Notes under the pieces: model-generated
Databases searched by the model: none
Told to the model about the DNA's origin: nothing
The model's input: the letters and a program-made list of their open reading frames with translations, nothing else
Shown: piece after piece, positions 52,303-61,840 of the stretch
How positions within the stretch are numbered: the first letter of the stretch is position 1
Layout: the number at the start of each line of letters is the position of its first letter
Position numbers and translations under genes: made by a program
Assembly: GCF_000203935.1 (NCBI RefSeq)
Contig: NC_008573.1
Location: 214,943 to 278,942 of the forward strand
Direction of reading: 5' to 3'
DNA from: Shewanella sp. ANA-3
GTDB lineage: Bacteria; Pseudomonadota; Gammaproteobacteria; Enterobacterales; Shewanellaceae
DNA: 64,000 nt

Positions 52303-52704
52303 GTTACTGCCTCATTTTATTTAAGTGTGTAATGCTGGACTTTGACATTCGGGATCACGATTGAATGATTGAATGTCTCGGGGTTGATGTTGGAGAGGAA
52401 TAAAGTTCTAAACTGAACAGCCAAGAACTCTAGCTCGTATCGTTCTAGATTAAATATGGCCAAAAATAAAGATTCATACTAATTGCCACAACTTAGTCCG
52501 AACCGTGCCACAATCGAGTATTAAAGTATCATACTCCTTGTGGCTTACTTCGGGACAAAGTGAGTTAGACTGTTAACTCAGATTAATTGGTTTCAGATTA
52601 CAAAATGTATTGCTAAGAACGATATTTGATTTAATAAAAGTAAACCGCTTGCAGGGTTATTGCACTGTCTGTTGCCCATAACATAGACAGTGCAATCTTG
52701 GCGA
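52303..52704. other. Gene-free junction
   Basis: About 400 bp without a gene, joining the recombinase-bearing segment to the metal-efflux module. It contains the att-like repeat at 52541-52598 and an imperfect inverted repeat (ACTGTCTGTTG 52664-52674 / AGACAGTGCAA 52684-52694) just downstream of the minus-strand DUF6488 gene, possibly its terminator. Confidence 0.5.
52541..52598 (-). repeat. att-like repeat C with GAGTTA-N6-TAACTC core
   Basis: Reverse of repeat A: ATCTGAAACC, core GAGTTA-N6-TAACTC (plus-strand arms 52562-52567 and 52574-52579), TGTCCC. The distance from ATCTGAAA to TGTCCC is 41 bp, against 42 in repeat A. Confidence 0.65.
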
Positions 52705-53040
52705 CTAGAACTTGTTCGTGTCTTTGACTTCTAAAAGCTCGCCGTTACTGGCTATTTTGAGAAAAAATTGTTTTTGAGTCGTTGGGTTAACGGCACTGAC
52801 CACGTAGTAATTGCCTTCAAAGCTGACGATTGATAATTGTGCCTCAGGCAAGTTTTTCCATGTTCCCTCTAATTTACCCACCTCAAAACTAAAGTCTTTA
52901 AATGTCATTTGATTAAGCGATTTAGCTGCCACCTTTAAGGCACCTTGACCGCTGATCACTCCGTGATCCGCATGGGCCAATACATTGCCACTCATTAACG
53001 CTGTGCATAGGGTGAATACTGACAATAATTTTTTCATCGT
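52705..53040 (-). CDS. DUF6488-like exported protein
   Basis: About 111 residues from ATG 53040 (TTGGAGAA upstream). Signal peptide (MKKLLSVFTLCTALMSGNVL to AHADHG), then a small domain with LNQMTFKDFSFEVGKLEGTW and NGELLEVKDTNKF. It belongs to a family often found beside Czc/HupE operons and may be periplasmic and metal-related. Last gene of the efflux cluster. Confidence 0.68.
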   Translation of the reverse strand, partial: TMKKLLSVFTLCTALMSGNVLAHADHGVISGQGALKVAAKSLNQMTFKDFSFEVGKLEGTWKNLPEAQLSIVSFEGNYYVVSAVNPTTQKQFFLKIASNGELLEVKDTNKF

Positions 53041-53058
53041 TTTCTCCAAATTTGCCAA

Positions 53059-53589
53059 TTATTGTTTTAAACCAATGACTTCATATTGTCCTTTTACCTG
53101 TAACTGAACGGCAATAGGCTTATCTGTCTTGTTTTTCCAATACCAACCATGTGACCCCGCGAAAGGCGCAGTAAAGCTCCCTTTCATTTCATTTGATGTC
53201 GCTATGGTGTAACTCTCAAAATAGCCAGTGGTATCTCCCTCAGGTTCTCCATGGAGGTCAAAATACAAAGCATCGCCATCGGTCATCCATTCGTAGGTCA
53301 TTTTGGCATACTGCGGCATGGCAAATTTATATTCGACACCGCGCCCCGTCGGAACCAACACTTGAATGGTTTGAAACTCCGTATTATTTGCTTGGGTTCC
53401 CATCACCGCAGCAGCACCATCCGCTTCTGCGGCCTGTGCAATTGAGGTTAATCCCAGCTTTTGACCTACGCCTGTAGGATCGATGTTGTACTCGGCTGGC
53501 AGAATAAAAGTGACCAGCGCAATGGCCGCCACTACCGTTGCCGATACGCTCGCTTTGACCAAGATTTTTGAACTTACAGTGTGTTGCAT
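53059..53589 (-). CDS. Transmembrane anchor protein of metal-efflux cluster
   Basis: 176 residues. One membrane helix near the N-terminus (ASVSATVVAAIALVTFILPA), then a periplasmic domain with YKFAMPQYAKMTYEW and SHGWYWKN. Proteins of this kind accompany HupE/UreJ and CzcA genes in gammaproteobacteria. Start ATG has AGAGAAG upstream; 19 bp from each neighbour, so in the same operon. Confidence 0.72.
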   Translation of the reverse strand: MQHTVSSKILVKASVSATVVAAIALVTFILPAEYNIDPTGVGQKLGLTSIAQAAEADGAAAVMGTQANNTEFQTIQVLVPTGRGVEYKFAMPQYAKMTYEWMTDGDALYFDLHGEPEGDTTGYFESYTIATSNEMKGSFTAPFAGSHGWYWKNKTDKPIAVQLQVKGQYEVIGLKQ

Positions 53590-53608
53590 AATCTTCTCTT
53601 ATAATCGT

Positions 53609-54304
53609 TTAGTTGACGAAATAGCCTGTGAGCTGATAACCCATCAGCATCACCCCTACACTCATCAGAGCGGTGTTAGTCAGCGTTGAAAATCGTTGAA
53701 ATGAAGGGAAATGACGCCAGGCATTTATCACAATCAAGATGATGGCCAGCGCAGCAAATTGTCCGATCTCCACCCCAATATTGAATGCTAATAAATTGGT
53801 AAATAGGCCTTCCTGTGACAACTGAAACTCCTGTAATTTGGTTGCCAGTCCAAAGCCATGGAACAAACCAAAGACCAACACTGCTATTTTGGTATTGGGT
53901 TGCCAATTAAAGCAGCGCTTAAATCCCCCCAAGTTATCAAAACCTTTATAGATCACTGATAAGCCAATAATCGCATCGATAAGATAGGCGTTAACTTGCA
54001 AATCGGTCATTACACCAAGCAATAATGTGGTGCTGTGACCTAGGGTAAACATGGTCACATACAACAGCACATCTTTGCTGCGGTACAAAAAGAAGATCAC
54101 ACCCACGAGAAACAATAAGTGGTCGTAGCCCGTGATCATGTGCTTCGCCCCAATGTACAAAAAGGGGATAAATTGCACGCCTTGGTTTTGTTCTAAAAAG
54201 GCGCGAGTATTGTCGTCCACCCCATGTGCCATGACATCAATACTCACCAAACCTATTAATCCAACCATCAGCAACAAGCTGATGTTTAATAGCTTATTTG
54301 GCAT
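53609..54304 (-). CDS. HupE/UreJ-family membrane protein
   Basis: About 231 residues from ATG 54304. A signal-like first helix is followed by a periplasmic stretch and five or more membrane helices. The family histidine/aspartate region IGAKHMITGYDHLLFLVGVI, followed by TLGHSTTLLLG, is intact. HupE/UreJ proteins import or bind nickel or other divalent metals. It overlaps czcA by 11 bp, so is co-translated with the efflux pump. Confidence 0.85.
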   Translation of the reverse strand: MPNKLLNISLLLMVGLIGLVSIDVMAHGVDDNTRAFLEQNQGVQFIPFLYIGAKHMITGYDHLLFLVGVIFFLYRSKDVLLYVTMFTLGHSTTLLLGVMTDLQVNAYLIDAIIGLSVIYKGFDNLGGFKRCFNWQPNTKIAVLVFGLFHGFGLATKLQEFQLSQEGLFTNLLAFNIGVEIGQFAALAIILIVINAWRHFPSFQRFSTLTNTALMSVGVMLMGYQLTGYFVN

Positions 54305-57300
54305 CGGCAATCTCCATTACTTCAACTTCAGTCAAAATCGACTCCTTTTCTTTATGTAAAATGCGATATAACGCTGGAATAACAAACAGCGTTAACAGGG
54401 TTGATGAAATAATTCCCCCAATCACAACCGTTGCCAGCGGACGTTGGACTTCTGAACCGATACCGGTATTGAGTGCCATTGGAATAAACCCGAGTGATGC
54501 CACTAAAGCCGTGGTTAACACTGGACGAAGCCTTGTTAGTGCCCCCTCAAAAATTGCCCTATCGAGTCCCATACCTTCTTTACGTAATTCGCGAATAAAT
54601 GACACCATGACAAGACCATTTAAAATCGCGATACCAGAGAGGGCGATAAAGCCCACTGCGGCTGAGATAGAAAAGGGAATGTCCCGTAACAATAATGCGG
54701 CAATTCCGCCCGTCAGGGCTAAGGGGACGCCAGTAAAGATAATCATCGCATCCTTGAAGGAGCTAAGGGCGAGGATCAATAAACCGACAATCATCAACAG
54801 GGTCACAGGCACAACAATACTCAAGCGATGCGATGCCGATTGTAATTTTTGATAGGTGCCTCCGTACTCCACCGAGTAACCTGCGGGAATATCCACTCTT
54901 TCCCCGATAACGTTTTGAATATCAGCGACAAAGCTACCTAAATCCCGTCCACGTACGTTGGCGGTGACCACCATGCGACGTTTCCCATTTTCACGGTTAA
55001 TCTGGTTAGCACCAGAAACCAATTCCAAGGACGCTAATTCCTGAAGTGGGATGCTATGCCTGTCGGGTAAGGAAATCGGTAAATAACGTAAGCCGTCCAG
55101 ATTTTGCCTACGTGATTCACCCAGACGTACAACAATGTCTGAGCGAATATCTCCTTCATAGAATTTACTCGCCACAGTGCCGCCCATTGCGGTTGCCACT
55201 TGAGACTGCAACTCGGCCATACTTAAGCCATGTTGCATCAGCTGTTGACGTTTCGGAATGATATTCAGCATAGGCAAACCTGTTGTCTGCTCCACTTGCA
55301 CATCGGCAATGCCATCGACCTGAGCGATAGCTGCCTCGATTTGTGCACCAAGCGAAGTGAGCGTATCGAAATCATCACCAAACACCTTAATTGCAAGCTC
55401 CGCCCGGACCCCTGCAAGCAGCTCATTAAAGCGCATTTGAATAGGCTGTAAGAACTCATAGCGGTTGCCAGGGATAGGTTCCACCATCGCCGCCAACTCT
55501 TCTACAATTTGCTCCTTCGATTTATTGGGATTTGGCCACTGCTCACGAGGTTTTAGGATAATAAAGTTATCAGCCACACTCGGAGGCACTGCATCGGTCG
55601 CCACATCCGCAGTACCAATTTTGGCAAATACCCTTTCAACTTCAGGCATTTGCTTAATTTTATCTTCTAGAGTTTCTTGCAGGGCAATCGCCTGACTCAG
55701 TGAGGTGCCAGGAATACGTAGGGCATGCATTGCAATATCCCCCTCATCCAAATTAGGGGCAAATTCACTGCCTAATTTCGTCGCTTGGTAACCAAAAACG
55801 GCGACCAACAACGTGGCAGCAATCACCACGACCCAGCGACCTTGAATTACCCTGTTTAACGCAGGGCGATACAAGGCGCCTGCACCACGGATAAGCGGGC
55901 TATGCTTCTCCTTCACTGGTTTCTTAAACAGCAAGGCAATGGTTGCTGGCACAAAAGTCACCGACAGCAACATGGCACTTAACAACGCAATCACTACCGT
56001 AATCGCCATCGGGTGGAACATTTTGCCTTCTACACCTTCTAGTGCAAAAATCGGCAAATACACGGCGGTAATGATAAATACACCAAATAGTGCGGGGCGA
56101 ATGACCTCACGGGTAGCTTCAAACACGAGCTCTAGACGTTCTTTTAACGGTAAAGGATCGTCTCCTGCCTGACTTAACCGTCTCAAGCAGTTTTCAACAA
56201 TAATGATCGCGCCATCGACTAACAAACCAAAGTCCAGAGCGCCTAAACTCATCAGGTTCGCGCTAACGCGGGTTTGTACCATGCCGGTAATCGTCATTAA
56301 CATAGCAAAGGGGATCACCAGTGCAGTTAAAAATGCAGCCCTAAAATTCCCAAGCAGTACAAACAACACCACAATGACCAGTAGTGCGCCTTCTAATAGA
56401 TTGGTCTGCACCGTTTGTAGGGTTTTATCCACTAACTTAGTGCGATCATAAACTGCTGTGGCGACAATCCCTTCCGGCAGGGTCGCGTTGATTTCTTTGA
56501 GTTTCTCACCTACAGCATGGGCAACGGTGCGGCTATTCTCACCAATCAACATAAACACGGTACTCATGACCACTTCGCGGCCATTTTGAGTCGCAGCACC
56601 GTTGCGTAGCCCCTGACCATTTTCAATATCGGCCACATCTTTAATGGTCAGCGCACTGCCTTGCGTTGATTTGAGTGGGATATTGCCAATGGCCACAATG
56701 TCTTCGGCTTGGCCTGGCATTCTCAGTAACCACTGAGCACCGTTTTGCTCAATAAAACCTGCGCCTTGGTTCTGATTATTCTTGGCTATGGCATCGACAA
56801 CATCGGCTTGGGTTAAACCAAAGGCGAGCAGTTTTTCCGGTTTGAAAGCGACCAAAATCTCACGCTCAAAGCCGCCGATAGGGTTAACTTCAACCACCCC
56901 TGGCACACGCATGAGCTGCGGCCTAATTGTCCAATCATGTACCGTGCGTAAATCCATTGGCGTGATAGGCGTTCCATCGGCATGGGTAGCATCTGGCAAT
57001 GCATCCACGGTAAACATAAAGATTTCACCTAAGCCAGTCGCAATAGGGCCAAGCTGTGGTTCAAGCCCAAGCGGCAGCTCGGAACGTGCCGCCGATAAAC
57101 GCTCATTGACTAACTGACGGGCAAAATAGACATCCGTCTCATCACTGAAAATGGCCACCACCTGTGATAAGCCATAGCGCGATACCGAGCGGGTGTAGGT
57201 TAACCCAGGCAAGCCTGCTAATGCGGTTTCCAAAGGGAAGGTCACACGCTGCTCGATTTCAAGTGGCGTGTATCCCGGCGCTTCGGTATTAATCATCACC

Positions 57301-57437
57301 TGCACATTGGTGATATCCGGTACGGCATCGATGGGTAATTTAGTGAAATTCCATAGCCCTAATCCCGCAACGGCGATTACCATCACTAACACTAAGAATT
57401 TGCGCTTTATCGAAAAGCGTAAAATCGATTCCAACAT
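54294..57437 (-). CDS. czcA: CzcA-type heavy-metal RND efflux pump
   Basis: 1047 residues, typical RND length with 12 membrane helices and two large periplasmic loops. The proton-relay segment LDFGLLVDGAIIIVENCLRR has the DFG...D...E pattern of the Czc-like (Zn/Co/Cd/Ni) branch, unlike the CusA pattern. It pumps divalent metal from the periplasm or cytoplasm through CzcB and CzcC. Middle gene of czcC-czcB-czcA, 11 bp after czcB. Confidence 0.95.
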   Translation of the reverse strand: MLESILRFSIKRKFLVLVMVIAVAGLGLWNFTKLPIDAVPDITNVQVMINTEAPGYTPLEIEQRVTFPLETALAGLPGLTYTRSVSRYGLSQVVAIFSDETDVYFARQLVNERLSAARSELPLGLEPQLGPIATGLGEIFMFTVDALPDATHADGTPITPMDLRTVHDWTIRPQLMRVPGVVEVNPIGGFEREILVAFKPEKLLAFGLTQADVVDAIAKNNQNQGAGFIEQNGAQWLLRMPGQAEDIVAIGNIPLKSTQGSALTIKDVADIENGQGLRNGAATQNGREVVMSTVFMLIGENSRTVAHAVGEKLKEINATLPEGIVATAVYDRTKLVDKTLQTVQTNLLEGALLVIVVLFVLLGNFRAAFLTALVIPFAMLMTITGMVQTRVSANLMSLGALDFGLLVDGAIIIVENCLRRLSQAGDDPLPLKERLELVFEATREVIRPALFGVFIITAVYLPIFALEGVEGKMFHPMAITVVIALLSAMLLSVTFVPATIALLFKKPVKEKHSPLIRGAGALYRPALNRVIQGRWVVVIAATLLVAVFGYQATKLGSEFAPNLDEGDIAMHALRIPGTSLSQAIALQETLEDKIKQMPEVERVFAKIGTADVATDAVPPSVADNFIILKPREQWPNPNKSKEQIVEELAAMVEPIPGNRYEFLQPIQMRFNELLAGVRAELAIKVFGDDFDTLTSLGAQIEAAIAQVDGIADVQVEQTTGLPMLNIIPKRQQLMQHGLSMAELQSQVATAMGGTVASKFYEGDIRSDIVVRLGESRRQNLDGLRYLPISLPDRHSIPLQELASLELVSGANQINRENGKRRMVVTANVRGRDLGSFVADIQNVIGERVDIPAGYSVEYGGTYQKLQSASHRLSIVVPVTLLMIVGLLILALSSFKDAMIIFTGVPLALTGGIAALLLRDIPFSISAAVGFIALSGIAILNGLVMVSFIRELRKEGMGLDRAIFEGALTRLRPVLTTALVASLGFIPMALNTGIGSEVQRPLATVVIGGIISSTLLTLFVIPALYRILHKEKESILTEVEVMEIADAK

Positions 57438-57448
57438 GACTCGAACTC

Positions 57449-58693
57449 CTAGTGATCGTGTGATGCGCCAGACTTTTCAATGTCGGCTTTTAAGATGTAG
57501 CTATTATCGGTCACGTATTCAGTACCAGGCTTTAAGCCACCAAGCACTTCGACCCACTCACCGTCTTGACGGCCAAGCTCCAGCATACGGACTTCGTACT
57601 GCTCTCCGACCTTAGCAAAGACGACGGTAAAATCACGAAACCCTTGTAATCCGACTCTTTTAACCGCCAATGGCACCTCAATGGTTGCGACTTCAATACT
57701 GGCATTTACAAAACTGCCCGCAGTCAAAACCCCGTTAGGATCGGCAAGTTTGACCCACGCAATACGGGCTTGATCGTCACGAACCTCTGGTTCAATAAAG
57801 CTAATGGAACCTTGATAGGTTTCCTCCACACCCTCGACGTTGATAGTGACAGGTGCACCTAAGATGACGCTTTGATAATCAATGGGGTACACAGCAAGCT
57901 TAGCGATATAGTGACTGTTATCGGTCAGTGTCAACAACTGACGCCCTAGGGTTTGTTCTCCATTGTTGGCGAACAATGCTGACACCACGCCATCGGACGG
58001 CGCTTTAATTTGATAGGGTTTTAAGCTCTCATTACTTTCTACAGTCAAAAGGGTTTGCCCCTTTTTCACCCTGTCACCCAGTCCAACATGTAACCGGGTA
58101 ATTTCGCCGTCAAAACGTGCCGCAATTGCACGTTGCGTCCCGACGGGTAGCGCCAATGTGCCATAGGCTGGGATGGTTTGATGCAATGTGGCAGGGCCTG
58201 CAAAACCAGAGTGAATCTCCATCGCACTGGCAACAGCCTGCTCGATAGTGGTACGGCCTTCAAAGTTGTCATACTGCCAACGGTATGTTTTACCTTGGTA
58301 TTTCGCCTCAATGGTGACGATAAACGAATGGGGTTCATAGATCTCCATATCACCACGGAGAAAATCACCCTGCGCATTAAAGCGAATGTCATCCACCACA
58401 TTGCCTAAACGGGTCAATTTCACACTCAAATCGACGGTCTTAGGATCGAGCGGTTTCCCCTCAAAGCTCGTCCAAACACGGAACTCAGGGGGAACGCCCG
58501 TTTCAAAAATGGCGAGCTCTAGTGCAAAATCGCCCTCACGCAGCATACGTCCACGATGCGGCCCTTTTTCGGGTTCAGCTTGCTCGGCAACGGGCGCTGA
58601 GGATGCCATTAAAGGTGTTGAAGCGACGGCATTAATACCCAGACTGAGCAGTATCGCCAAACTCAATGACGAAAAGGTGTTGTTATTCTTCAT
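57449..58693 (-). CDS. czcB: CzcB-type periplasmic adaptor
   Basis: About 414 residues from ATG 58693. Signal peptide (LSLAILLSLGINAVAS), an N-terminal extension rich in H and G (GPHRGRML), then the biotinyl-lipoyl-like hairpin and beta-barrel domains (ITRLHVGLGDRVKKGQTLLT, GSFVNASIEV). It ends SGASHDH, a small metal-binding tail. It links CzcA to CzcC. The coding region almost abuts czcC. Confidence 0.93.
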   Translation of the reverse strand: MKNNNTFSSLSLAILLSLGINAVASTPLMASSAPVAEQAEPEKGPHRGRMLREGDFALELAIFETGVPPEFRVWTSFEGKPLDPKTVDLSVKLTRLGNVVDDIRFNAQGDFLRGDMEIYEPHSFIVTIEAKYQGKTYRWQYDNFEGRTTIEQAVASAMEIHSGFAGPATLHQTIPAYGTLALPVGTQRAIAARFDGEITRLHVGLGDRVKKGQTLLTVESNESLKPYQIKAPSDGVVSALFANNGEQTLGRQLLTLTDNSHYIAKLAVYPIDYQSVILGAPVTINVEGVEETYQGSISFIEPEVRDDQARIAWVKLADPNGVLTAGSFVNASIEVATIEVPLAVKRVGLQGFRDFTVVFAKVGEQYEVRMLELGRQDGEWVEVLGGLKPGTEYVTDNSYILKADIEKSGASHDH

Positions 58694-58701
58694 AGGTAAT
58701 C

Positions 58702-59985
58702 TCACTGAGAAATGGATGTGCCCGTTAGGCGTTGAATTTCAATGTGTTGTAAATGCAAACTTTCAAAGGCATCCAGCAACTGATATTGAGCACTGAGTAA
58801 TTCCCGATACACGTCATTGTATTGGTTGTAGCTGAGCAGACCTTTATCAAAGGCATTGCTTGCCTCAGACAGAGCTTTTTCAAGGGTTGGCACTATGTCA
58901 CTGCGCACTGTATCGATAACATGTGCAGAATGTGCCATTTCCTGTAACAGCACATACAACTGGGCATCCTGAGCCTGCATTAATGCGTTTTGCTCATTGG
59001 CGAGTACATCTTGCTGTGCTTGTAAGGCGGCTATGGTTCCCGCATTACGGTCACTTGAACCCCAAGGGATAGAAATACCCGCGACTAAGCCAAAATCATC
59101 ACTCGCCTCATAGCGCCTCACGCCAGCGGTCACTTGCCACTGCGGCTTAGCTTCTATTCGTGCGAGCTCCATTTGCGATTGAGCAATGCGTTGCGCAGTC
59201 GCAAACTGTTGAAAACGAGGATGCTTTTTTAACAAGTTAAGCTGACTGTCAACTGATGGCACAGCAGGCATATCAAGCAGATTGCCGTTGAAACGATAGG
59301 ATGCCTTAGGCTTTCCCCACTGTGATGCCAATTGATATTGGCTGGCTTTGAGTTCATGCTCGATATCTTCGACGGCCAAGCCACGACGGATAAGCTCAGC
59401 CTTTGCCAACTGTGTTTCAACCGCAGAACTCTTTCCCGCTTGCACACGTTTAGCAACGGTTTTGACAACCTCTTTTGCCTGCTTTTCTGCTATCAGATTG
59501 AGCTTGAGGCGTTCTTGCTTCACTAACAAATCAATAAAATGTTTAGCCACCTGTGAAGACAAATCCAAGGCTTTGATTTGTTTTTCTATATCTAATTGAG
59601 TGGCCTCTGTTTTAGCCGTGTTAACACGACTATCAATCAAATCTTGTTGCAGTAACCATGAAAAACTGAGCGTAGATTGCATACTTTTCAGAGCACTGTG
59701 TTCACCAGTACCCAGAGCATCCTCAATCATCAAACCTATTTCAGGCCGCTCACCGACACTTGCCTGCTGTATTCGCCCTTCCATCACGCGCTGCTGCGAG
59801 TTGAAAATCTGTAATTCTGGGTGTTGCAGAAGTGTCAAAGTCACAGCATCGGCTAAGGTGAGTGTTTGTGGCGCTTCATTCGATACCGCAACGGCAGGGA
59901 ATACTAAACACATTCCTAGCACAATGGAGGAAAACCGATAGCCAATCGGTTTTTTAGTTCTGACGTTAAAAAGCAAGTCTCTCAT
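58702..59985 (-). CDS. czcC: CzcC-type outer-membrane factor (TolC family)
   Basis: About 427 residues from ATG 59985 (AAGGATTG upstream; a TTG at 59991 is also in frame). An N-terminal signal (GYRFSSIVLGMCLVFPAVAV) precedes the TolC-family domain with long helices (ALQAQQDVLANEQNALMQAQ). It forms the outer-membrane exit duct. The operator palindrome at 59931-59953 lies inside codons 11-18, so repressor bound here would block the operon near its start. Confidence 0.92.
   Translation of the reverse strand: MRDLLFNVRTKKPIGYRFSSIVLGMCLVFPAVAVSNEAPQTLTLADAVTLTLLQHPELQIFNSQQRVMEGRIQQASVGERPEIGLMIEDALGTGEHSALKSMQSTLSFSWLLQQDLIDSRVNTAKTEATQLDIEKQIKALDLSSQVAKHFIDLLVKQERLKLNLIAEKQAKEVVKTVAKRVQAGKSSAVETQLAKAELIRRGLAVEDIEHELKASQYQLASQWGKPKASYRFNGNLLDMPAVPSVDSQLNLLKKHPRFQQFATAQRIAQSQMELARIEAKPQWQVTAGVRRYEASDDFGLVAGISIPWGSSDRNAGTIAALQAQQDVLANEQNALMQAQDAQLYVLLQEMAHSAHVIDTVRSDIVPTLEKALSEASNAFDKGLLSYNQYNDVYRELLSAQYQLLDAFESLHLQHIEIQRLTGTSISQ
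59931..59953. promoter_or_regulatory. BlaI-type operator candidate inside czcC
   Basis: AAAACCGAT-AGCCA-ATCGGTTTT, a perfect dyad of 9-bp arms with a 5-bp centre. Related copies are at 60091-60107 and 61408-61432. Confidence 0.72.
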
Positions 59986-59998
59986 TCCCAATCCTTAA

Positions 59999-60979
59999 TT
60001 AATGGGTGAAGAAGGTTTCGATAATGTGGTGAAGGCTATCGACAGTTGAAGCGGTTAAAAGTGGGACGATGGCTAAGAATAACAACGTTAAACCGATCGC
60101 CAATCGGGAAGACGTTAACCTAGGTTGAATCAGTCGCTGTACTCGAACACTGGTTTGATCGTTACCGAAATAACTTGTCTGTAAACCATCACAACCAAGA
60201 GTTACGCTTCGCTGCATTCGAGCTACATTTATCAAGGCTTGAGCGACATCTAGATTGTCATGCTCAGTGGTCACAGCATGATCTGCAAGCTGTTCAGTCA
60301 ACAGGGTAAAATGTCCGATTAAATTGCGTTTGGCCGCTTTCGGATAAAAACCAGCAAATGCAGCAAAGATGACTTTAAATAAAGGGTCTCGAGCCACGAC
60401 ATGCGCCATTTCATGTCGAACAATAATATCGAGTTGCTGTTCTGTAACCTTTTCTTGCAATCCTGTGGTCAGGTAAATCTTAGGGGACACTAGACCTGTG
60501 GTGAAGGCCGCAGGAATTGCTTGTGCTAACGAATAATAGCGCTGCTGAGTTATAGTCACCTGAGGTTGGATCTCTGATAATCCAATCAGAGATGCCATTG
60601 TTGATGATTGCTTTTTACGTACATAAATGGTCGAGATCATCGACCATATCAAATAACCGAAGGCCGACAACAAGGTAAAAGCATGCCAACTGCTGAAGCT
60701 AAAGATGTCGACGTGATGCCAATGAGCGAATTCATTTAACCAAGCAGTAGAAAACAACTCTTGCTGCCTTGGCCAGAAAAAGGCAGCACAGCTTATGGCT
60801 ACCCACCAAGGTACAGTAACCAAAGCCCATAGGATAACTTTACGTAACCTAAAAGTAAGATGCTCGAATCTTGGCAAAGTTAATCGTAGGGCGATCGAGA
60901 TGCACGCAACACTGATAGCAAATGCCAGCACTGCAACACTCAATAAATTTAGTGCTATCGCTAAATCGCCAACAAACAT
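59999..60979 (-). CDS. BlaR1-like M56 metallopeptidase
   Basis: 326 residues. Four to five membrane helices and an M56 peptidase zinc motif IVRHEMAHVVARDP (HExxH). The penicillin-binding sensor domain of BlaR1 is absent. It likely senses an envelope signal, such as metal excess, and inactivates the BlaI-type repressor encoded just upstream. 8 bp from blaI and 13 bp ahead of czcC. An operator copy lies near its 3' end. Confidence 0.87.
   Translation of the reverse strand: MFVGDLAIALNLLSVAVLAFAISVACISIALRLTLPRFEHLTFRLRKVILWALVTVPWWVAISCAAFFWPRQQELFSTAWLNEFAHWHHVDIFSFSSWHAFTLLSAFGYLIWSMISTIYVRKKQSSTMASLIGLSEIQPQVTITQQRYYSLAQAIPAAFTTGLVSPKIYLTTGLQEKVTEQQLDIIVRHEMAHVVARDPLFKVIFAAFAGFYPKAAKRNLIGHFTLLTEQLADHAVTTEHDNLDVAQALINVARMQRSVTLGCDGLQTSYFGNDQTSVRVQRLIQPRLTSSRLAIGLTLLFLAIVPLLTASTVDSLHHIIETFFTH
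60091..60107. promoter_or_regulatory. BlaI-type operator candidate upstream of czcC
   Basis: AACCGAT-CGCCA-ATCGG within the 3' end of the M56 gene, 106 bp upstream of the czcC start. One arm is shortened relative to the other two copies. Confidence 0.6.
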
Positions 60980-60987
60980 AACCCTAA

Positions 60988-61365
60988 TTATCCTTTCCGA
61001 AGTTTACGTTGTTCTTCAATTAAATGTTCTAGCATATCGAGTTGGGCATCATTCAGATTAGCTGATGCGGAACTAAATGCCGCAATGAGACTATGCTCAC
61101 CTTCTTCGACAAAGTCGCTAGTGATATTGGTAATAAGTGTAGCGATCAACGCTTCTCGGTCCACTTTTGCCCTGTAAAAATAGGCATGTCCTTGCTTGGT
61201 TCGACTCAGCAATCCTTTTTTAAATAAGCGTTCTAAAGTGCTCTGAATGGTATTAAGAGAGTTCCCTCTAGAGACACCAAGCACAGCATGTACTTGCTTT
61301 GCATCAGCTTCAGATTCTGTCCACAGATGCTGCAAAACCTGTTTTTCTAGTTCACCTAACTGCAT
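60988..61365 (-). CDS. BlaI/MecI/CopY-family repressor
   Basis: About 125 residues from ATG 61365; a longer frame reaches into the promoter. N-terminal winged helix (LGELEKQVLQHLWTESEADA and GNSLNTIQSTLERLFKKGLL) with the C-terminal dimerisation helices. The family represses beta-lactamase or copper genes until cleaved. Here it is coupled to an M56 peptidase and a Czc operon, so probably controls metal efflux. Confidence 0.9.
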   Translation of the reverse strand: MQLGELEKQVLQHLWTESEADAKQVHAVLGVSRGNSLNTIQSTLERLFKKGLLSRTKQGHAYFYRAKVDREALIATLITNITSDFVEEGEHSLIAAFSSASANLNDAQLDMLEHLIEEQRKLRKG

Positions 61366-61407
61366 AACACTTTTCTCTTTCCATAATGAACGATATAGTG
61401 ACAGAAT

Positions 61408-61432
61408 AAAAACCGATAGGCAATCGGTTTTT
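61408..61432. promoter_or_regulatory. BlaI-type operator between blaI-like and DUF3147 genes
   Basis: AAAAACCGAT-AGGCA-ATCGGTTTTT: perfect 10-bp arms, 5-bp centre. It lies between two divergent starts (61365 and 61453) and can repress both. Confidence 0.8.
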
Positions 61433-61452
61433 CTATTCAAGGAGAGGACACT

Positions 61453-61803
61453 ATGGGCTGGTTAATTACGAAGTATCTGATCACAGCTGCTATAGTCGTC
61501 GCCGCTTCTGAGCTTGCTAAGTGCAGCGATAAACTAGGAGCGCTCATCGTCGCGCTACCATTAGTCACTATTTTGGCAATGATTTGGCTCTATGTTGAAA
61601 AACAGCCAATGGAGAAAATAGCAAACCACGCGTGGTACACATTTTGGTATGTTGTACCGACTTTGCCTATGTTTTTGATCTTTCCCTCTTTATTGCAGCG
61701 CTTTGATTTTTGGCCATCCTTACTCATTGGTGTAGTGATAACCGTACTTTGCTTTGGGCTGTTTGCACTGCTCGTAAAATTATTTGGGATAAATTTAATC
61801 TGA
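61453..61803 (+). CDS. DUF3147-family membrane protein
   Basis: 116 residues, four membrane helices with KYLITAAIVVAASELAKCSD at the start, as in DUF3147. Start ATG has AAGGAGAGGA. Divergent from the BlaI-type gene across the operator, so likely coregulated with the efflux system. Activity unknown. Confidence 0.8.
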   Translation: MGWLITKYLITAAIVVAASELAKCSDKLGALIVALPLVTILAMIWLYVEKQPMEKIANHAWYTFWYVVPTLPMFLIFPSLLQRFDFWPSLLIGVVITVLCFGLFALLVKLFGINLI

Positions 61804-61840
61804 AAGCACAGTATTCTTAATGAGAGGGGCACTCTTTCAG

